Numbered from the stretch's first letter, positions 21,901 through 33,296 are shown. The stretch: DNA of 45,439 nucleotides from Collybiopsis luxurians FD-317 M1 (GCA_000827265.1 KN834906.1:7175-52613); one strand, 5' to 3'. A program made the numbers and translations. Notes: generated by a model from the sequence alone, not told the origin.

Positions 21901-22733
21901 TCTCCTGTCTAGGCATCAAATCAAATCTGACTTCTGAATACCACCCACAAGCTAATGGACAGACTGAGTGTGCAAACCAGGAAGTAGAGAAGTACCTCTG
22001 CCTATATGTAGGATGGCAACAGGATGACTGGGCAGAACACCTGCCAATGGCAGAATTTGTCATTAATTCCCAGACACACTCAGCCCTCAGGATGTCACCA
22101 TTTGAAGTCACATATGGCTATCTCCCACTCTTCAATATTCCAGTAGGCCGGTGCAGTGGGATGTCAGGGGTAGATGATTGCATTCAAATTTTGAGAGAAG
22201 CATGCCAGGATGCAGGAGCCACCTTACATCTGGGAAAGAAGCAGCAGAAGGAAGGGTATGAGAGGGGAAAGTGAAAAGCCCATCAATTTAAGGTGGGAGA
22301 CATTGTATGGCTAAGTGCAGAGGACATTAATCTCCAGCTCTCAAGTGAAAAACTTGGAGAGTGCCAACTCAGACCATTCAAAATTCTTCAAAAGGTTGGA
22401 CCACTTGATTATTGATTGGATTTACCCCTTTCCCTTGACTGACTACACCCCGTATTCCATGTTGATAAACTTTACCCTTGGAAAGGAAACTACATCAATG
22501 GGGAAATTCCAATGCCACCAGAACCAATTTACTTGGAGGAGGAGGATGAACCTGAGTACAAAGTAGAAGAGGTGTTGGACAGCTGTATTCAGAGGAAGAG
22601 AATGGAATATCTGGTAAAGTGGAAAGGGTATGATGCAGGCCATAACTCCTGGGAACCAGCCCAAAACTTGGAGCACGCCCCACAAATGGTACAAAAATTC
22701 CACAGGAAACACCCAAGTGCACCAAAAATTTGA
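18999..22733 (+). pseudogene. pol: pol of the chromovirus (PR-RT-RH-IN-chromodomain), twelve in-frame stops
   Basis: A single frame runs the whole length without a frameshift. Protease: MVDCGATTLFLD (about 19187, DCGA in place of DSGA), with IILGLPWL at about 19410. Reverse transcriptase: SPVFFVKKKDGKLHFVQDY (about 20030), FTKFDVHWGYNNI, and YLDNILIFS at about 20373 where YLDD is expected. RNase H: EVDASGYVTGRALFQ (about 20815). Integrase: HHCC zinc finger with CKICARKK (about 21579), then core acidic residues at SVDLITQLP, ILDQGPQFS and the Glu of NQEVEKYL. Chromodomain: YKVEEVLD...YLVKWKGYDAGHNSWEP (about 22558-22660). Stops: TGA at 19263, 19647, 19668, 19815, 19920, 20418, 21207, 21552, 22272, 22413 and 22440; TAA at 19989. 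Most TGAs sit where Arg is expected, as if CGA became TGA. Confidence 0.93.
22558..22700 (+). other. Chromodomain at the C-terminus of pol
   Basis: The stretch EYKVEEVLDSCIQRKRMEYL followed by VKWKGYDAGHNSWEP has the expected aromatic cage positions (Y, W, W) of a chromodomain. In chromoviruses this domain is known to guide integration to chromatin carrying certain histone methyl marks. This part of the frame is intact. Confidence 0.88.
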
Positions 22734-22753
22734 CCATCGAGGGCAATGGTCTT

Positions 22754-22764
22754 AAGGAGGGGGG
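22754..22764 (+). other. Polypurine tract
   Basis: AAGGAGGGGGG, three bases before the TG of the 3' LTR. This is the usual priming site of plus-strand DNA synthesis in LTR retrotransposons. Confidence 0.85.
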
Positions 22765-22767
22765 TAA

Positions 22768-23272
22768 TGTCATAAAGCTGGTACAATCACCTATTCCTAA
22801 CCCCTATTCATTTTCCTTTTACTATACACCTTTCACATGACTGCATTTATGACTAACCTTCATATCAATACCTTTTGGACATATGACTCCTTCCTATCTC
22901 CACTCCACACAGTATCATTGTTCTTTTTCTATTTCATTCCCACTGTCATTGTTTTATTAATGAACTGTTCCTTGTTCTTCTTGTATCTGTCGCATGACCA
23001 CATGCTCCATACCTTTTATTCTTGTAGCTGTCACTTAGCTGTTGTCTTCCAGTAGCATTAGTCTCTCTTACAGTTTACTACAGTATATATACCTTCCACC
23101 TGTAACCTGAGTCCCCATCTTGACCTCTCTGTCAATTGGGACCAGGTGAGTATCCTTCCTGTACCAGTAGACTAGTTAATTAACTCTGTCAATTGGGACC
23201 AGGACCCACCTCTGTTTAAAAACTGATCATTGCATTCTGATAAGTCACTGCACTGTACACTGCTTTGTGACA
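22768..23272 (+). repeat. 3' LTR
   Basis: 505 bp with the same ends as the 5' LTR. It lacks the 29-base local duplication. It is directly preceded by the polypurine tract AAGGAGGGGGG and TAA, and followed by the target duplication CCCTG. Confidence 0.93.
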
Positions 23273-23277
23273 CCCTG

Positions 23278-24479
23278 GTGTAGGACCCCCAGGGATTATT
23301 ATGATGGGCTTTGGATCAGAGCTTGGCACAGTGAAAACACAACCAACCTATCTGCCGTTGTTAAGAATGTGCCAGACCATGCTGCTGCTGCTTTGTTACT
23401 GAGAGAGTAGGACTCTTGGTGAGCTTGAGAAGGATTTACACATCCTGGTTCTTTATATGCAGGTTTCTAAAAGGTTCATGTCATGATCTGAAGTTTGGTT
23501 CTTGGTTGTTCCCCACTTGGAATGTAATAGTGGACTTCAAACATTCCATATTTTAGGGACATTTAGATAATGACTGTATTTGGGAGTTCCAAGAAGTGTG
23601 TCCAGAAGTGCATTATTAAGTTGCACCAGACTGGAATAAGAAAAATGTATTATGGCAGATTTGACACTAGATCCTTATGGACATAATGTGCCAATATGAC
23701 TCCAGGGTCTGAGTAAGCTCTGTATTTGATAGTTTCAAAGAGTATCTCCTAAGAAATTATGAACTACTTTCCTTTGCTGAATGTGGGCTACCAACAAGAT
23801 ACATATTCCTCAAACTGTATATTTGAGCCTCCACCATGATACTACTTGTGTCAGACAAATATGGTTGCGCTAACATTTTCCAGAGTATTGATGAATTTCA
23901 GTCTGGTTCACCCTGAACAATCTCTATTCAGATCCTATTTCTCCCAATTGAAGCTCTTTGAGAGGCCAAGTTTATGCTTTCTCGCTTCAGGCCATGGAAT
24001 CTAAATAGGGTGATTAACTCCCAAGCTGGCTACATTTTTTATGTCAATGCTGACTCAAAATAGACAAGGAGATTAGATTTAACTCCTTGGATGTCCCAAA
24101 TCCAGATCTTATTTGGGGCCTAAATTGCACCATGGGCACCATATTTACCCTACACTTGCAGGCATGTATAATATTTTTGTACTCTCTTTTCTTTCATACT
24201 TGTATGGAAAGTGTATGGAGGGTATGGGGCCATATGACCCAGACCGGGGACCTCAATGAAGTGATTGTAGATAGTTTCTCACTGTTTTACCTCCCTTGCC
24301 ATGCCACCATAGATCTCAGGGATGCCCTTTTGGGGCTCGTTCTCTAGTGATATTTGGATTTACACATTCAGATCAGAATATTGATCATCCCTGACAACTC
24401 ACTTTTTTTTCACATTACATTGGGGGATGCAGGGTTGCCGTTCTACTGGAATACCCCTTGAACAAAAGTCCCACCCTGT
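23278..24479. other. Intergenic, nothing recognised
   Basis: The flank right of the retrotransposon has short open frames on both strands (the longest, 24087-24347 plus, reads like non-coding sequence with no domain). No repeats, splice patterns or RNA genes are evident. Confidence 0.4.
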
Positions 24480-25097
24480 TCAATGTCTGATTGAGGTCTT
24501 ACATAATTTTAAGGAATTCCTGAACAGAAGTGAAAAATCTCTCAAGCTTGTGCTGCAACATTCCTTGACATCTTTGCCTCTGCAATGAGCAGTCAACCTC
24601 TTTTCCTCTTTACCTTTCCTGATGACTTCTTCCTCACCTGAAGAATAACTACTCATCATGCCGCCCAAATGAGCTGGAGTGGCATTGCGAGTTTGCATAT
24701 CGAACGTGATCGCTGCTGCTGGTTATTTTGCATCCGCCCACGCGACCCTATTATTGTGTCATCTTTAACATGCCTAAGTGAGGTATGAGAATTAATTCCG
24801 AGTGTGCCGAGCAACAATGGATTGGGTAGCTTTCAGTTGGGTGCTTCCTTTTCCATCCCTCCATTGTGATGACCATTTCGTGAACTTATCTACAGCTTCC
24901 GCGCATAGTTGCTGAGATATTTCAGGTCTTTGTTTTAACAGAGCATGAAGTTCCTGCACGCTTGTAATGATGAACGGGGCAGAGGGTAGAGGTTGTGAGG
25001 ATAGCCTGTCACTCAGAGACAAGGAGCCAAAATTAAGATAAACAACACCTCTGCGGTTTCCAGCTGATTGCAAAATTGTAGAATAAATTAAAAACAC
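24480..25097 (-). other. Two possible minus-strand exons of unknown identity
   Basis: The frame 25097-24792 contains GNRRGVVYLNFGSLSLSDRL, then SAPFIITSVQELHALLKQRP and QQLCAEAVDKFTKWSSQWRD; its composition looks coding. After a gap with stops, a second frame starts at 24698 (MQTRNATPAHLGGMMSSYSS) and meets a GTGAGG donor-like site after about 20 codons, which looks like a gene start. The two are on one strand but do not obviously belong together. No family is recognised, so both may be remnants. Confidence 0.3.
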
Positions 25098-25760
25098 ACT
25101 TCAGTGATGGTATTTTCTGCCAAACATACTATTCATTACTCCACTGATGCCGGGACAGCTGTACATTTAGTGGCATTCTTGGGGAGCAATGAATTGGTAG
25201 TTTGTTTGTAGGTAAACATGATCACAAAGGTGCATTTTTTGGAATCTATTCTACAATTTTGCTTTCAGCTGTCATTAAATTTCATTGCTGAGCTGTAAGG
25301 CCCCCAGTGCGGGGTCAAGATTGGACCAGACTGAGAGAGGGTGAAATCATTCTGCCAGCTCTAATCCAATATCTTCGTTCTCATCCAGGTTTTGCCGACA
25401 CAGCTGACTGAATTGGGGCAGAATTGTTCATATCCAAGTGTCAGAGTGAGGCACTTTTCTTTTGCACTCTTGGACCTGACCTGGTCCTCTGTAGTTCCTC
25501 ACACAATAGTAACAATACAAAAAAGTAGCGTATCACAGCTAATTTATTCATCAGTACAGAAACCTATCTAATACTGACAGCACTCATTTCGATGAAGATA
25601 ATTGAATGTGCTGCCTGAAAATCATTTGAAAGTAAGGTCAAGCCATTCTTAAAAAAATTGAATCTCGATGTTAGTCTTTCAAACTTATAAACTTGTTACA
25701 TTCCTATGTAATAAGCAGTACAAAGGTATGCAGAAGCTGGCATCTAAATACTCCGGAGTC

Positions 25761-26407
25761 TCAGCCAGTCAAAATCCAGTTTCCACTTGCATCATAGGAG
25801 ATGCTGTGCATAAGCACCTTGTTGTACGGGACAATAATAGAATCCCCGGTAATGGTTGAAATCATAGTGTTAGTCTTTGAATCCAATGCGAACCAGATGC
25901 AAACTTCATTGATTGGAGTGAATGTGACCTGTCCTTTGATAGCATTAGGGGTGTTGTAAATGACACTGTACTCACCCTTCACTTTAGCAGCAACAGCAAA
26001 GTTGGTGTCGCCGTATTCGTTGATAACCTTGAAAGAACCATCCTGGCCTTTTGGATCACTTTTGGCAGGCTGCATGATTGTGGCCTTATCATAAACACAT
26101 TCCTGTTTGTATGCAATATCCTGCTTGTTTGATTGAGCTTTGACAAGAGCCCCGACCTAAGGTAAGGTTGAGTATTACTTGACAATCAATGTTCACTATG
26201 ATTTCTTACTTCAAAGGTATTGGATGTGAAAACCTGGTAATCTTAGGCCCATTGGAATTTGTTGTTGAATGAAAATCCTTGGTTGCCCTTCCAAATAACA
26301 TTGTACTGGTTGTCAACTTTCCTGGCAAGACATAAATAGTAACCATTCTCTTTCAGCACTTTAAGCCGGGTGAGATCAACATTGACATCAAGAGTGTATT
26401 CCGCCAT
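25761..26407 (-). pseudogene. Two-exon small protein (197 codons) with one in-frame stop
   Basis: Exon 1 (26407-26210) starts MAEYTLDVNVDLTRLKVL and includes NGYYLCLARKVDNQYNVIWK. An intron (26209-26157, GTAAGA...CTTAG) joins in phase to exon 2 (26156-25761), which reads VGALVKAQSNKQDIAYKQ, then MQPAKSDPKGQDGSFKVIN and ends SYDASGNWILTG. I recall similar short single-domain proteins without a signal peptide in Agaricomycetes, with the pattern NGYxLCxAxKVxxxYxVxW and MQPA; no biochemical function is known to me. The only lesion is TAA at 26243-26245, where the family has an acidic residue before YQVF. It could be a recent pseudogene or a sequence error. The predicted protein is beta-rich. Confidence 0.6.
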
Positions 26408-26675
26408 TGCAGTGTTCTATATGGAGGTGAATAAACAGAAGGGTTTCTGTGAGTAATCAAAGCTTGCATGAATAGAAGTGTTTTTTAACTTGGGGAGGAG
26501 CCAGAGAAGAGTTGATAGCCTTTTATATGATATCAGTAAATTGTACATGGATCATGGCTACTATACAGAGTTGCTGGAGGTGAATAGATGGCACTACTCA
26601 ATGTTTCGCTTTTGGTTCAGATCCCTCATATGACAGCCAGGCCAGCTTTTATTGTATGAATGTACTTTATTATGA

Positions 26676-26752
26676 GTACATGGAATGGAATGGAATGCCG
26701 AGTTTCTGCTCTAGCAATTCTATGCCTGATCCAAGGCAGGCAATTTGGAATT
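26676..26752 (+). repeat. Direct repeat, left copy
   Basis: Contains CATGGAATGGAATGGAATGC, then CGAGTTT and, after a variable part, CCATGCCTGATCC-like TATGCCTGATCCAAGGCAGG followed by CAATTT. The same order is found at 27332-27412. The nature of the repeat is unknown; the interval of about 580 bp between the copies contains no gene. Confidence 0.6.
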
Positions 26753-27331
26753 GATCTAACTTTTGCAATTTATACAATTTTAGTTAGTTTTCATTACATT
26801 GATGATCAATGATCCAGGATCTGCAAGGTAATTTGTTCCAATCAACAAAAAGGGCACCTGTTCCACCATGCATTAGCATTGGTCCACTATGCATCAAGTT
26901 GATATTCAGCGACATTCAGTTACCTTGTAGTTATTATCTCAATCTGTGTACTATTTTATAGCATCTATCCTATCATGTACACACTGGACCATGGCAAATG
27001 ATGCGGCAACTGTACATGGGTGTTCCATAAAACTTTAAGATGGCCTTGACATGACACAAGTCTACTAAGGTTTGCCTTGTCGGCAATTTTACATGTGCAT
27101 GCCACCTTTTTAGAAATGGAAGAAAATTGAACTCTCCCGAATAACCATAGTATCCAAGTTATTGATATAGCCCTTCAACTGGCTGATCATGATTGAGCAA
27201 CCACATTTGATGGACCACCTTCTTTGACATTGTATATGTCCATATCAATGTAACCCTTGAGCTGAACCCTGCAGAACTGCAAGCTCTGAATTAAGTGAAT
27301 GAAAGTTGCCACTGCCTATTGTTTGGCTTTG

Positions 27332-27412
27332 ATATACAAGTGCATGGAATGAAATGGAATGCCGAGTTTTTGAGGTGGTGAATTCCATGCCTGATCCTAG
27401 ACAGGCAATTTT
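27332..27412 (+). repeat. Direct repeat, right copy
   Basis: Reads AAGTGCATGGAATGAAATGG, AATGCCGAGTTTTTG, then CCATGCCTGATCCTAGACAG and GCAATTTTG. It matches 26676-26752 with scattered substitutions. Confidence 0.6.
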
Positions 27413-28230
27413 GTATTAGTCTCATAATATTGATTACTCAAACTAAATGGTGGATATGGATAACTATCATATTGCAATTGAAATTACAAGGCTTTGATGG
27501 CATATGAGAAGATCCGGTCCAATGGAACTAAGCTACATTAAGGTGGGATTGCATTTTGTGATGTCAGATAACCTGTGCTCATCATTGCACAGCTTTGACG
27601 GCATATGAGAAGATGTATGCTGGGCACGAGTCCCTGCCACGCAGCAGCGTTGGCCCATTACCAATGGCAGGGCATCAAGTGATAAATGTTACAGCACCCC
27701 CAAACTCTTACTGCACGGCATTCAAACCCTTAATTGGGCTGGACAATACAGGGTTGATGGCCCATGCTTGATCACTTTCTCATAATGCTATTGATTGCAG
27801 CTTGCAATCCAGCAACAGAGGGTTGCACTACTGTGGAGCTGGAATTTCAGGGCCTAGAAAGATTAATATATGTTGTCAATTTCTAGGTGCTTATGTAGGC
27901 AGATATCTAACTCAACATTGGGCTAATTTTCAGTGTGTCAATCAAACCAATTCTGGAGATTTATCATGAACCAGATATGATATATTTTGGTGCCAGTAAA
28001 TATGCCAAGATTGAACATATTTTGTCCTGGTAATCTGACACTGAAAATGACTCCTTTAATTCCCATGAAATGAATTATTCCACGGTCATTATTTTGGCTG
28101 GGAAAGCTTCCATTTCTGGACAAAAAAAAGGTAACGGGTGACACACAGGTATCTGTTGCGCCTCCAGTGGGCTGCATGAGGGCAGTGGGGGACATGCAAA
28201 ACAGGCCCTCAAGCAGGCTCCAAGTGCAGA

Positions 28231-30174
28231 GTATGGTGAGTTGGATTGAATTTATCTGGCTGTCAGCCTAAACAGAACCAGTGGTAGCACAGGGGAAGAG
28301 GTACCATATTTGTGCCCAAGGGACATTATACCTGCCTCTGAGATTTGAAAGGCATTGAGATGCATAGGAGGGCATGGCAGTATTGTACATCTTATATATG
28401 TGAGTTTATCAAGGCTCCCTGTCCTCTTGCTTGTTCGCCGTCCATCCTTTCCTTTCCTTTCCTTCAGACCATCACTACATGCCTTCACGGCTATCTTCTT
28501 TTTTCCCTGTAATTATAAATGATCCACTGGCAGTTGTAAACCCGCCATGCGCATCCTTCTCCCTTAAACATGACCTCCATATCTGACATGGATTTGTACT
28601 TCAACTCACCCTCCCACTCTCTTACAATTCTATGTGTTGCGCTTTTCTGTTTTTTTTTTTTTTTTTTTGATTGTGATTAGATCGTATATACCAAATACGC
28701 TTGGAACTGAACCTCAGTATGTTTGCCTCCCCACTTCCACTCAACTTCCATCTCCCACCACTTCCAGAAAGATTGAAAATCATATTCCTTCACTCAATGT
28801 CCCTCATACTCCAGCCACCCACTCCACTAGACCCCCTTCTGCTCAACGAGCCTCCATGGGGTTTATCTTTCAGTGTCTAATAAGAAGATGGCATTTTTCT
28901 TGGTGGACAAAATATAATTGTGAGTTGCTTTGTTGAGATATATATTGGGGTTCCATTGGATCTTACGCTTTCCTAACCGCAGATGTGTTATCGGCTGTGC
29001 TGGACTCTGGACTGGCAATGTCTGTAGTTGTTATCTATTTCACATACGTGTCCTGTTCTGATACCCAGCAGGGATGTTCTGACTGACCTGGTGTTTGATT
29101 TTTAGGTTACAATATCCTAGAGATGGAACTGTGAGTTCTCTCTTTTTATTTTATTGGCAATAATGGCCGATTTTGGCTGAACAATGTATCTTAGATTGGA
29201 AAGAGCAGTGGTGGGGCAACACAGTATTTTTACACTCAGCCGACAGGCAAGGGATACCTGTACTGAATCTGCCCATAAGCTCTGCAGGTACTGCTAAAGT
29301 AGCGCAGCCTTTAGCTGGGTGAGTTTTGAGGTTTAATCGAAGTTGACCTGACTGACGTGTTTAATTATTGTTAGCCTGAATGAATAACATCTATCCAATC
29401 CCTCCTTTTTATGCTTATCTCCTCAAAATCTGTTCATTCTGGGATGCTCACTTGGATGACCATTTTATGATTGCAACTTGCTCACTTGCTCTGCTTGCTA
29501 TATAGCTATAGCTCTTGAATGATCTATATAACAGTCTAATTTACCTACGAATTTTTAAAATGTAAATTATGTGGCTTGTTTTTTGTGTTGGTTTTGGACA
29601 TAATTTCATGTGTACACTATCATCATATTTGAACCTTGGGTTTAGGGAGATTTGAGTGGGGGTGTTGACAAGTAATTGGATGTGTTGTACCTGGGTACTA
29701 CCATATATGAGCTGGCAACATTGTTAGGCTTACCCTGCAGTCTGTCAACCTGATACCAACATCGGGACTGGAAGGAGTTTGAGGCGGGGACCGACAGAGT
29801 CAGACATGTGAGCGTGATTAGTATACCGTGTCATCATTTCCCATTTTCATTCATCACCATTGTGCCTTGCAAGGTTTGCCCTCGGTCATCACACTTGGAA
29901 TATACAGATTGCGAACAAGTTGAACTGAAAGGAATTTCCTTGAATCTGTACTGAAGAACCAGCTTTACCAAGGCTTTTCTCAAGCTCATCATAAATCATA
30001 TACTGGTATTTTAAACCTTTGGGAATCTCAGTTTCTTTATGGCTTGCTGGGGATACAAAAAGCATATTGTATATAGGCTCACTCTCAAGCAAATTTTGGG
30101 ACTAGGCTTAACCAGAGGATTGGTTGGAACCTTGCAACTCACAATTTGCCACATCAGTCTGTCCGGCTTGACCC
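28231..30174. other. Intergenic, simple sequence, no supported gene
   Basis: Holds a CTTTC-type microsatellite near 28445-28465 and a run of about 20 T at 28650-28669. A minus-strand frame at 30092-29889 (MLESEPIYNMLFVSP...) has some coding look and lies head-to-head with the RGP1-like locus, but it is too short to call. Nothing else is recognised. Confidence 0.4.
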
Positions 30175-31909
30175 ATGTCCATGGCCACTACTGCAGATTC
30201 GCCATTATCTAGCGATGCAGCTGGAGACCCAGATTTCCCCATCCGAATTGTCGTGACGCTGTCTCAGTCAGCATATTTTGCAGGTGAAACTTTGTCCGTC
30301 ACTATTACTTTTACCAATACTCATATTCAGTTGCCTAATGAAGGAGCAACATTAGCGGAAGTACCTTCTTCGAAACTCATACCCTCCTGTTTGGTGAGCA
30401 AGGTGCATAAACATTTGGTTAGCTCTGCACCTATTGCAAAGCCTCTGATGTCCCCCGCTGGTCTGTATAGGCCCAGAACACCAACAACGGCAGCTGTTGA
30501 TTCTTGGCCTGGTTCTCCTTCGGCAAATGTACCAGTTTCATTGGGTTTGGTATCGGATGGGACACTGATGTGAAGGATCTGGAGGGGGTTAGTAGGGAAG
30601 AAAATTAGCTCGAAGACTTCGGTGCCAGATTTGGTTGAGCAGAGGAGGAAGAAGATGTTGACAAAGTTGCTGTCATTGACAATTGGTGCAGAGGAAGGGG
30701 GCTTCGAAGGTGAAGATGGTGGGATTGTGAAATCAGCTTCGTGTACTCAGAGATTGTTTACTACTGATTCATATCTACGTGCATGTTTTTCTACTTTTTT
30801 TCTTTGACCTCAATAAGCAAATTTAACTCTGCAGCTCTGACTTCACCCAGAGTCTCTTCACCATTAGCTCGCTCAGAGACATTTCCGCTACCCTCAAAAC
30901 ACCCTCATGCGAGGAAACAGTTTGTGATGGATGGAACCACCTTCCCATATCCCTCTGCTCCTCCCTTTGTTAATGGAAACAAGTTTATGATGTCCCCAAT
31001 CTCCCTGATGAGTGCTACTAGTACCATCAGCACCGCTAATACTTTGCCTTCTGTGGCTTCTCCTGTTTTGAGACCTGCAACACCTTCCGCATCCTCATCA
31101 TCATTTTCCCTTGCGCTAGACCCGATAGCTGAAGTTTTGCCTTCTGTACCCACCTACCCATACCTCATGTCCTCTGTCCCAGCCTCCGCTTCTGCAATAG
31201 ATCCAGCATTATCTTCCCCCTCAATAAACATTGAAGCTCCTTCACCTCTGGCTTTGACAACCAGACAGCCCCTGCCACCTCCATCTTCATCGAATAAGCA
31301 ATCTCCGCGACCCCCATCTTCCAAACCAACCTCCTCTCACCAGATCAACTGCCCTCTAAATATCGGTCTCAGGAGACCAAATATGCCCATTTTTCTTGAT
31401 CTCAACAAGAGCAACGCTGAGTCTGTACTCTTATGCTCAATTAAAAGGAACAGTTAGCCTCACTCTGCTGCCATCCAACAATGTTTCTTCATTCCCCTCG
31501 GCTAAATCCTTAATGTCTCCCTGTGCTTCTTCTCAATCACCCTTGTTATCCTATCCTTCATCCCCTTCTGCACCACACTTAGCACAGGCAGCATTACCGC
31601 TCTCTGCAGCTCAAATTGAGGCTCAGAAAGTGCAAACGCTGCAGTGTTGCAACATGCATTGATCAAGGGAAGTGCAACAGCGGTAGGAGGAGGAAGTATG
31701 GATATTACATCCTGAATGCACAGCAGGACTCCCAGTACCAGTGGAGCTGCGAGTCTCAGTGGTGGAATAGGTTCAGGTTGTGGGGATTGTTCAGTGCTGG
31801 CCCTGTTTCAGTATACGGTCCTCTTAGTTCAAAAAAAACCCTACAGACAATCAATTTGGGGTCAACGGGTACACCCAATTCACCTTCTGTCTTTGAATTA
31901 ACTTTCTGA
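30175..31909 (+). pseudogene. RGP1: RGP1-like pseudogene (Rab6/Ypt6 GEF subunit)
   Basis: The start MSMATTADSP (30175; a second ATG at 30181 has a better context) is followed by FPIRIVVTLSQSAYFAGETL and SVTITFTNTH. This is the N-terminal arrestin-like segment of basidiomycete Rgp1 proteins. After a low-complexity part and an intron (about 30740-30835) comes SPLARSETFPLPSKHPHARK (about 30860-30920), a conserved Rgp1 landmark, then FSLALDPIAEVLPS (about 31107) and, in another frame, LYSYAQLKGTVSL (31417). Known role: with Ric1, Rgp1 forms the exchange factor for Ypt6/Rab6 at the Golgi. Lesions: TGA at about 30571, frame changes at about 31400, 31600 and 31700, and loss of the C-terminal half. 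Since the gene is essential for normal Golgi traffic in yeast, an intact copy should exist elsewhere in this genome. Confidence 0.72.
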
Positions 31910-33290
31910 GACCTAGATATACAAATGCGCAGAAGGATAGCTGATCGTACCCAAAATTGAGCTAGCACTAACACTGTCAAAAGGTCTATATCTCTTACCT
32001 ATATTTTCTTTCCAATGAACAAACTTTCTATGTCTGCGAATGTGGGGCTAGCTTTAATGTAAAAGACTGAACCCTTTTTATGTTCGACACTCTTTCTGTG
32101 TAAAATTGCATAAATTGAAAGATAACAGGAAGAAAAGAGAGAGATACTGAAGGACGAGGTAAGTTCTGCTGAGACCTTATGTATACCTATCTTGCTTCTG
32201 ACTATGATCACACCCTAATTGGCCAGCCCATGTTGCAGTCTGGGCATACATGTCGATGATGGGTTTTCCCACACTTCGTTCTCTGCTTTCCATATGCGAC
32301 ATCCAAATCCAGGCCTTTCTCAGCTCGTACTTTTCTCAGCCTTCTCACCCCAAATGATTGTATAGGATACTTCACCGAACACTGCGCTATCTCTTCTCTC
32401 CCTCTGCAATCAACAGAAATTCCAATGCTCTTTGCTCATCTTCACCAATTTTTACCCATGTTACTGCTCTGACTGAGCATGCAAACGGTGCTCCTTAGGA
32501 AGAAGAGTCGGTGGAGCTGCTGAAGCAGCAGTAACTTCTCAGACTTCAGGCCTCAGTACTGAGTCCTGGATGCCCCAAAACACTCCCTGCTTGCATATCA
32601 CTGTTGCAAAACATGGGACATGCCCACAGAGATCGGCCGACATTGGTTTCATTGGACCAATTTGGAAGAGGGAATCATGTCACACTTAGATCCCCAGGCA
32701 TTTGGGAACCATTGCCCATCAGGATTGCCACGAGGCGCTAAATCAGGCAAACAGCTGAACCTGCCATGAATGGTTGGACAAAGAAAATGTGTGAGTATAT
32801 ATACCTCCCCTCCCTAAGAATGGATACTAATGTACCTTCTTCCCATTCCTCATAGCCTTGTCACAGTGATCTACCTCCCCCCTCATCTCATCCACAGATG
32901 TGTCTACAACCCCAACACCTTTCTTCTCGGTATTATCTGCAACCTCGCACCATCAAAGCTGGACAACCTTTCAACCAGAACTTGGTTCGCTCAGTGAGTA
33001 CTTCTTTCATTATCAGTTTCTTTGTCTTTTTGTGTCTCATTTTCTTTCATAGACTGTTGTCGGGTCACACAGTTGAATGCACAAGCCTACTAGCATTAGA
33101 ACCTTGTGTCAATTTGTGAGTGCTCCTTTCTTTGATTATTACTTGTCTCCCTTAATGAAAAGCTTCAGCGGACTACTTGAAAATGCCCTGCTTTCTCCAA
33201 ACCTCGCCGATCTGTAAGCAAATTCTTTGTGGTTCTGACAGCGGTCTCACCTGCCTGGTCATAGAATGGACGTCGTTCACTGAAAGTTGA
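31910..33290. other. Intergenic, possible first exons of the RING/coiled-coil region
   Basis: No domain is seen. A short plus-strand stretch (about 32898-33000) has some coding look, in one frame CNPNTFLLGIICNLAPSKLD; it may be a 5' exon of what follows, but no splice chain could be confirmed. Confidence 0.3.
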
Positions 33291-33296
33291 ACCTGC

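Larger units (their letters stand above)
16925..23272 (+). mobile_element. Ty3/Gypsy LTR retrotransposon, chromovirus lineage, inactive
   Basis: Complete structure: 5' LTR 16925-17461, gag 17566-18999, pol 18999-22733, polypurine tract 22754-22764, 3' LTR 22768-23272. A perfect 5-bp target duplication CCCTG flanks it (16920-16924 and 23273-23277). Domain order in pol is protease, reverse transcriptase, RNase H, integrase, chromodomain, which defines a Ty3/Gypsy chromovirus. The coding frames carry one stop in gag and twelve in pol, so this copy cannot move by itself. The LTRs differ at about ten positions plus two indels, suggesting that insertion is not very recent, although CpG hypermutation would inflate that estimate. 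A tRNA primer-binding site after the 5' LTR (TTAGGTCAAGATCC...) could not be matched. Confidence 0.95.
26408..28230. other. Intergenic with a spaced direct repeat, no gene
   Basis: No coding frame is supported. The stretch holds the direct repeat pair at 26676-26752 and 27332-27412. A short direct repeat, GGCATATGAGAAGAT, occurs at 27498 and 27608, both preceded by GCTTTGA. Confidence 0.4.

Noticed and set aside
24087..24347. 86-codon plus-strand frame right of the retrotransposon
   Set aside because: Rich in Cys, Leu and Phe without pattern; typical of non-coding sequence.
28650..28669. Poly-T run as possible poly(A) tail of a minus-strand retroposon
   Set aside because: No target duplication and no retroposon body could be identified next to it.
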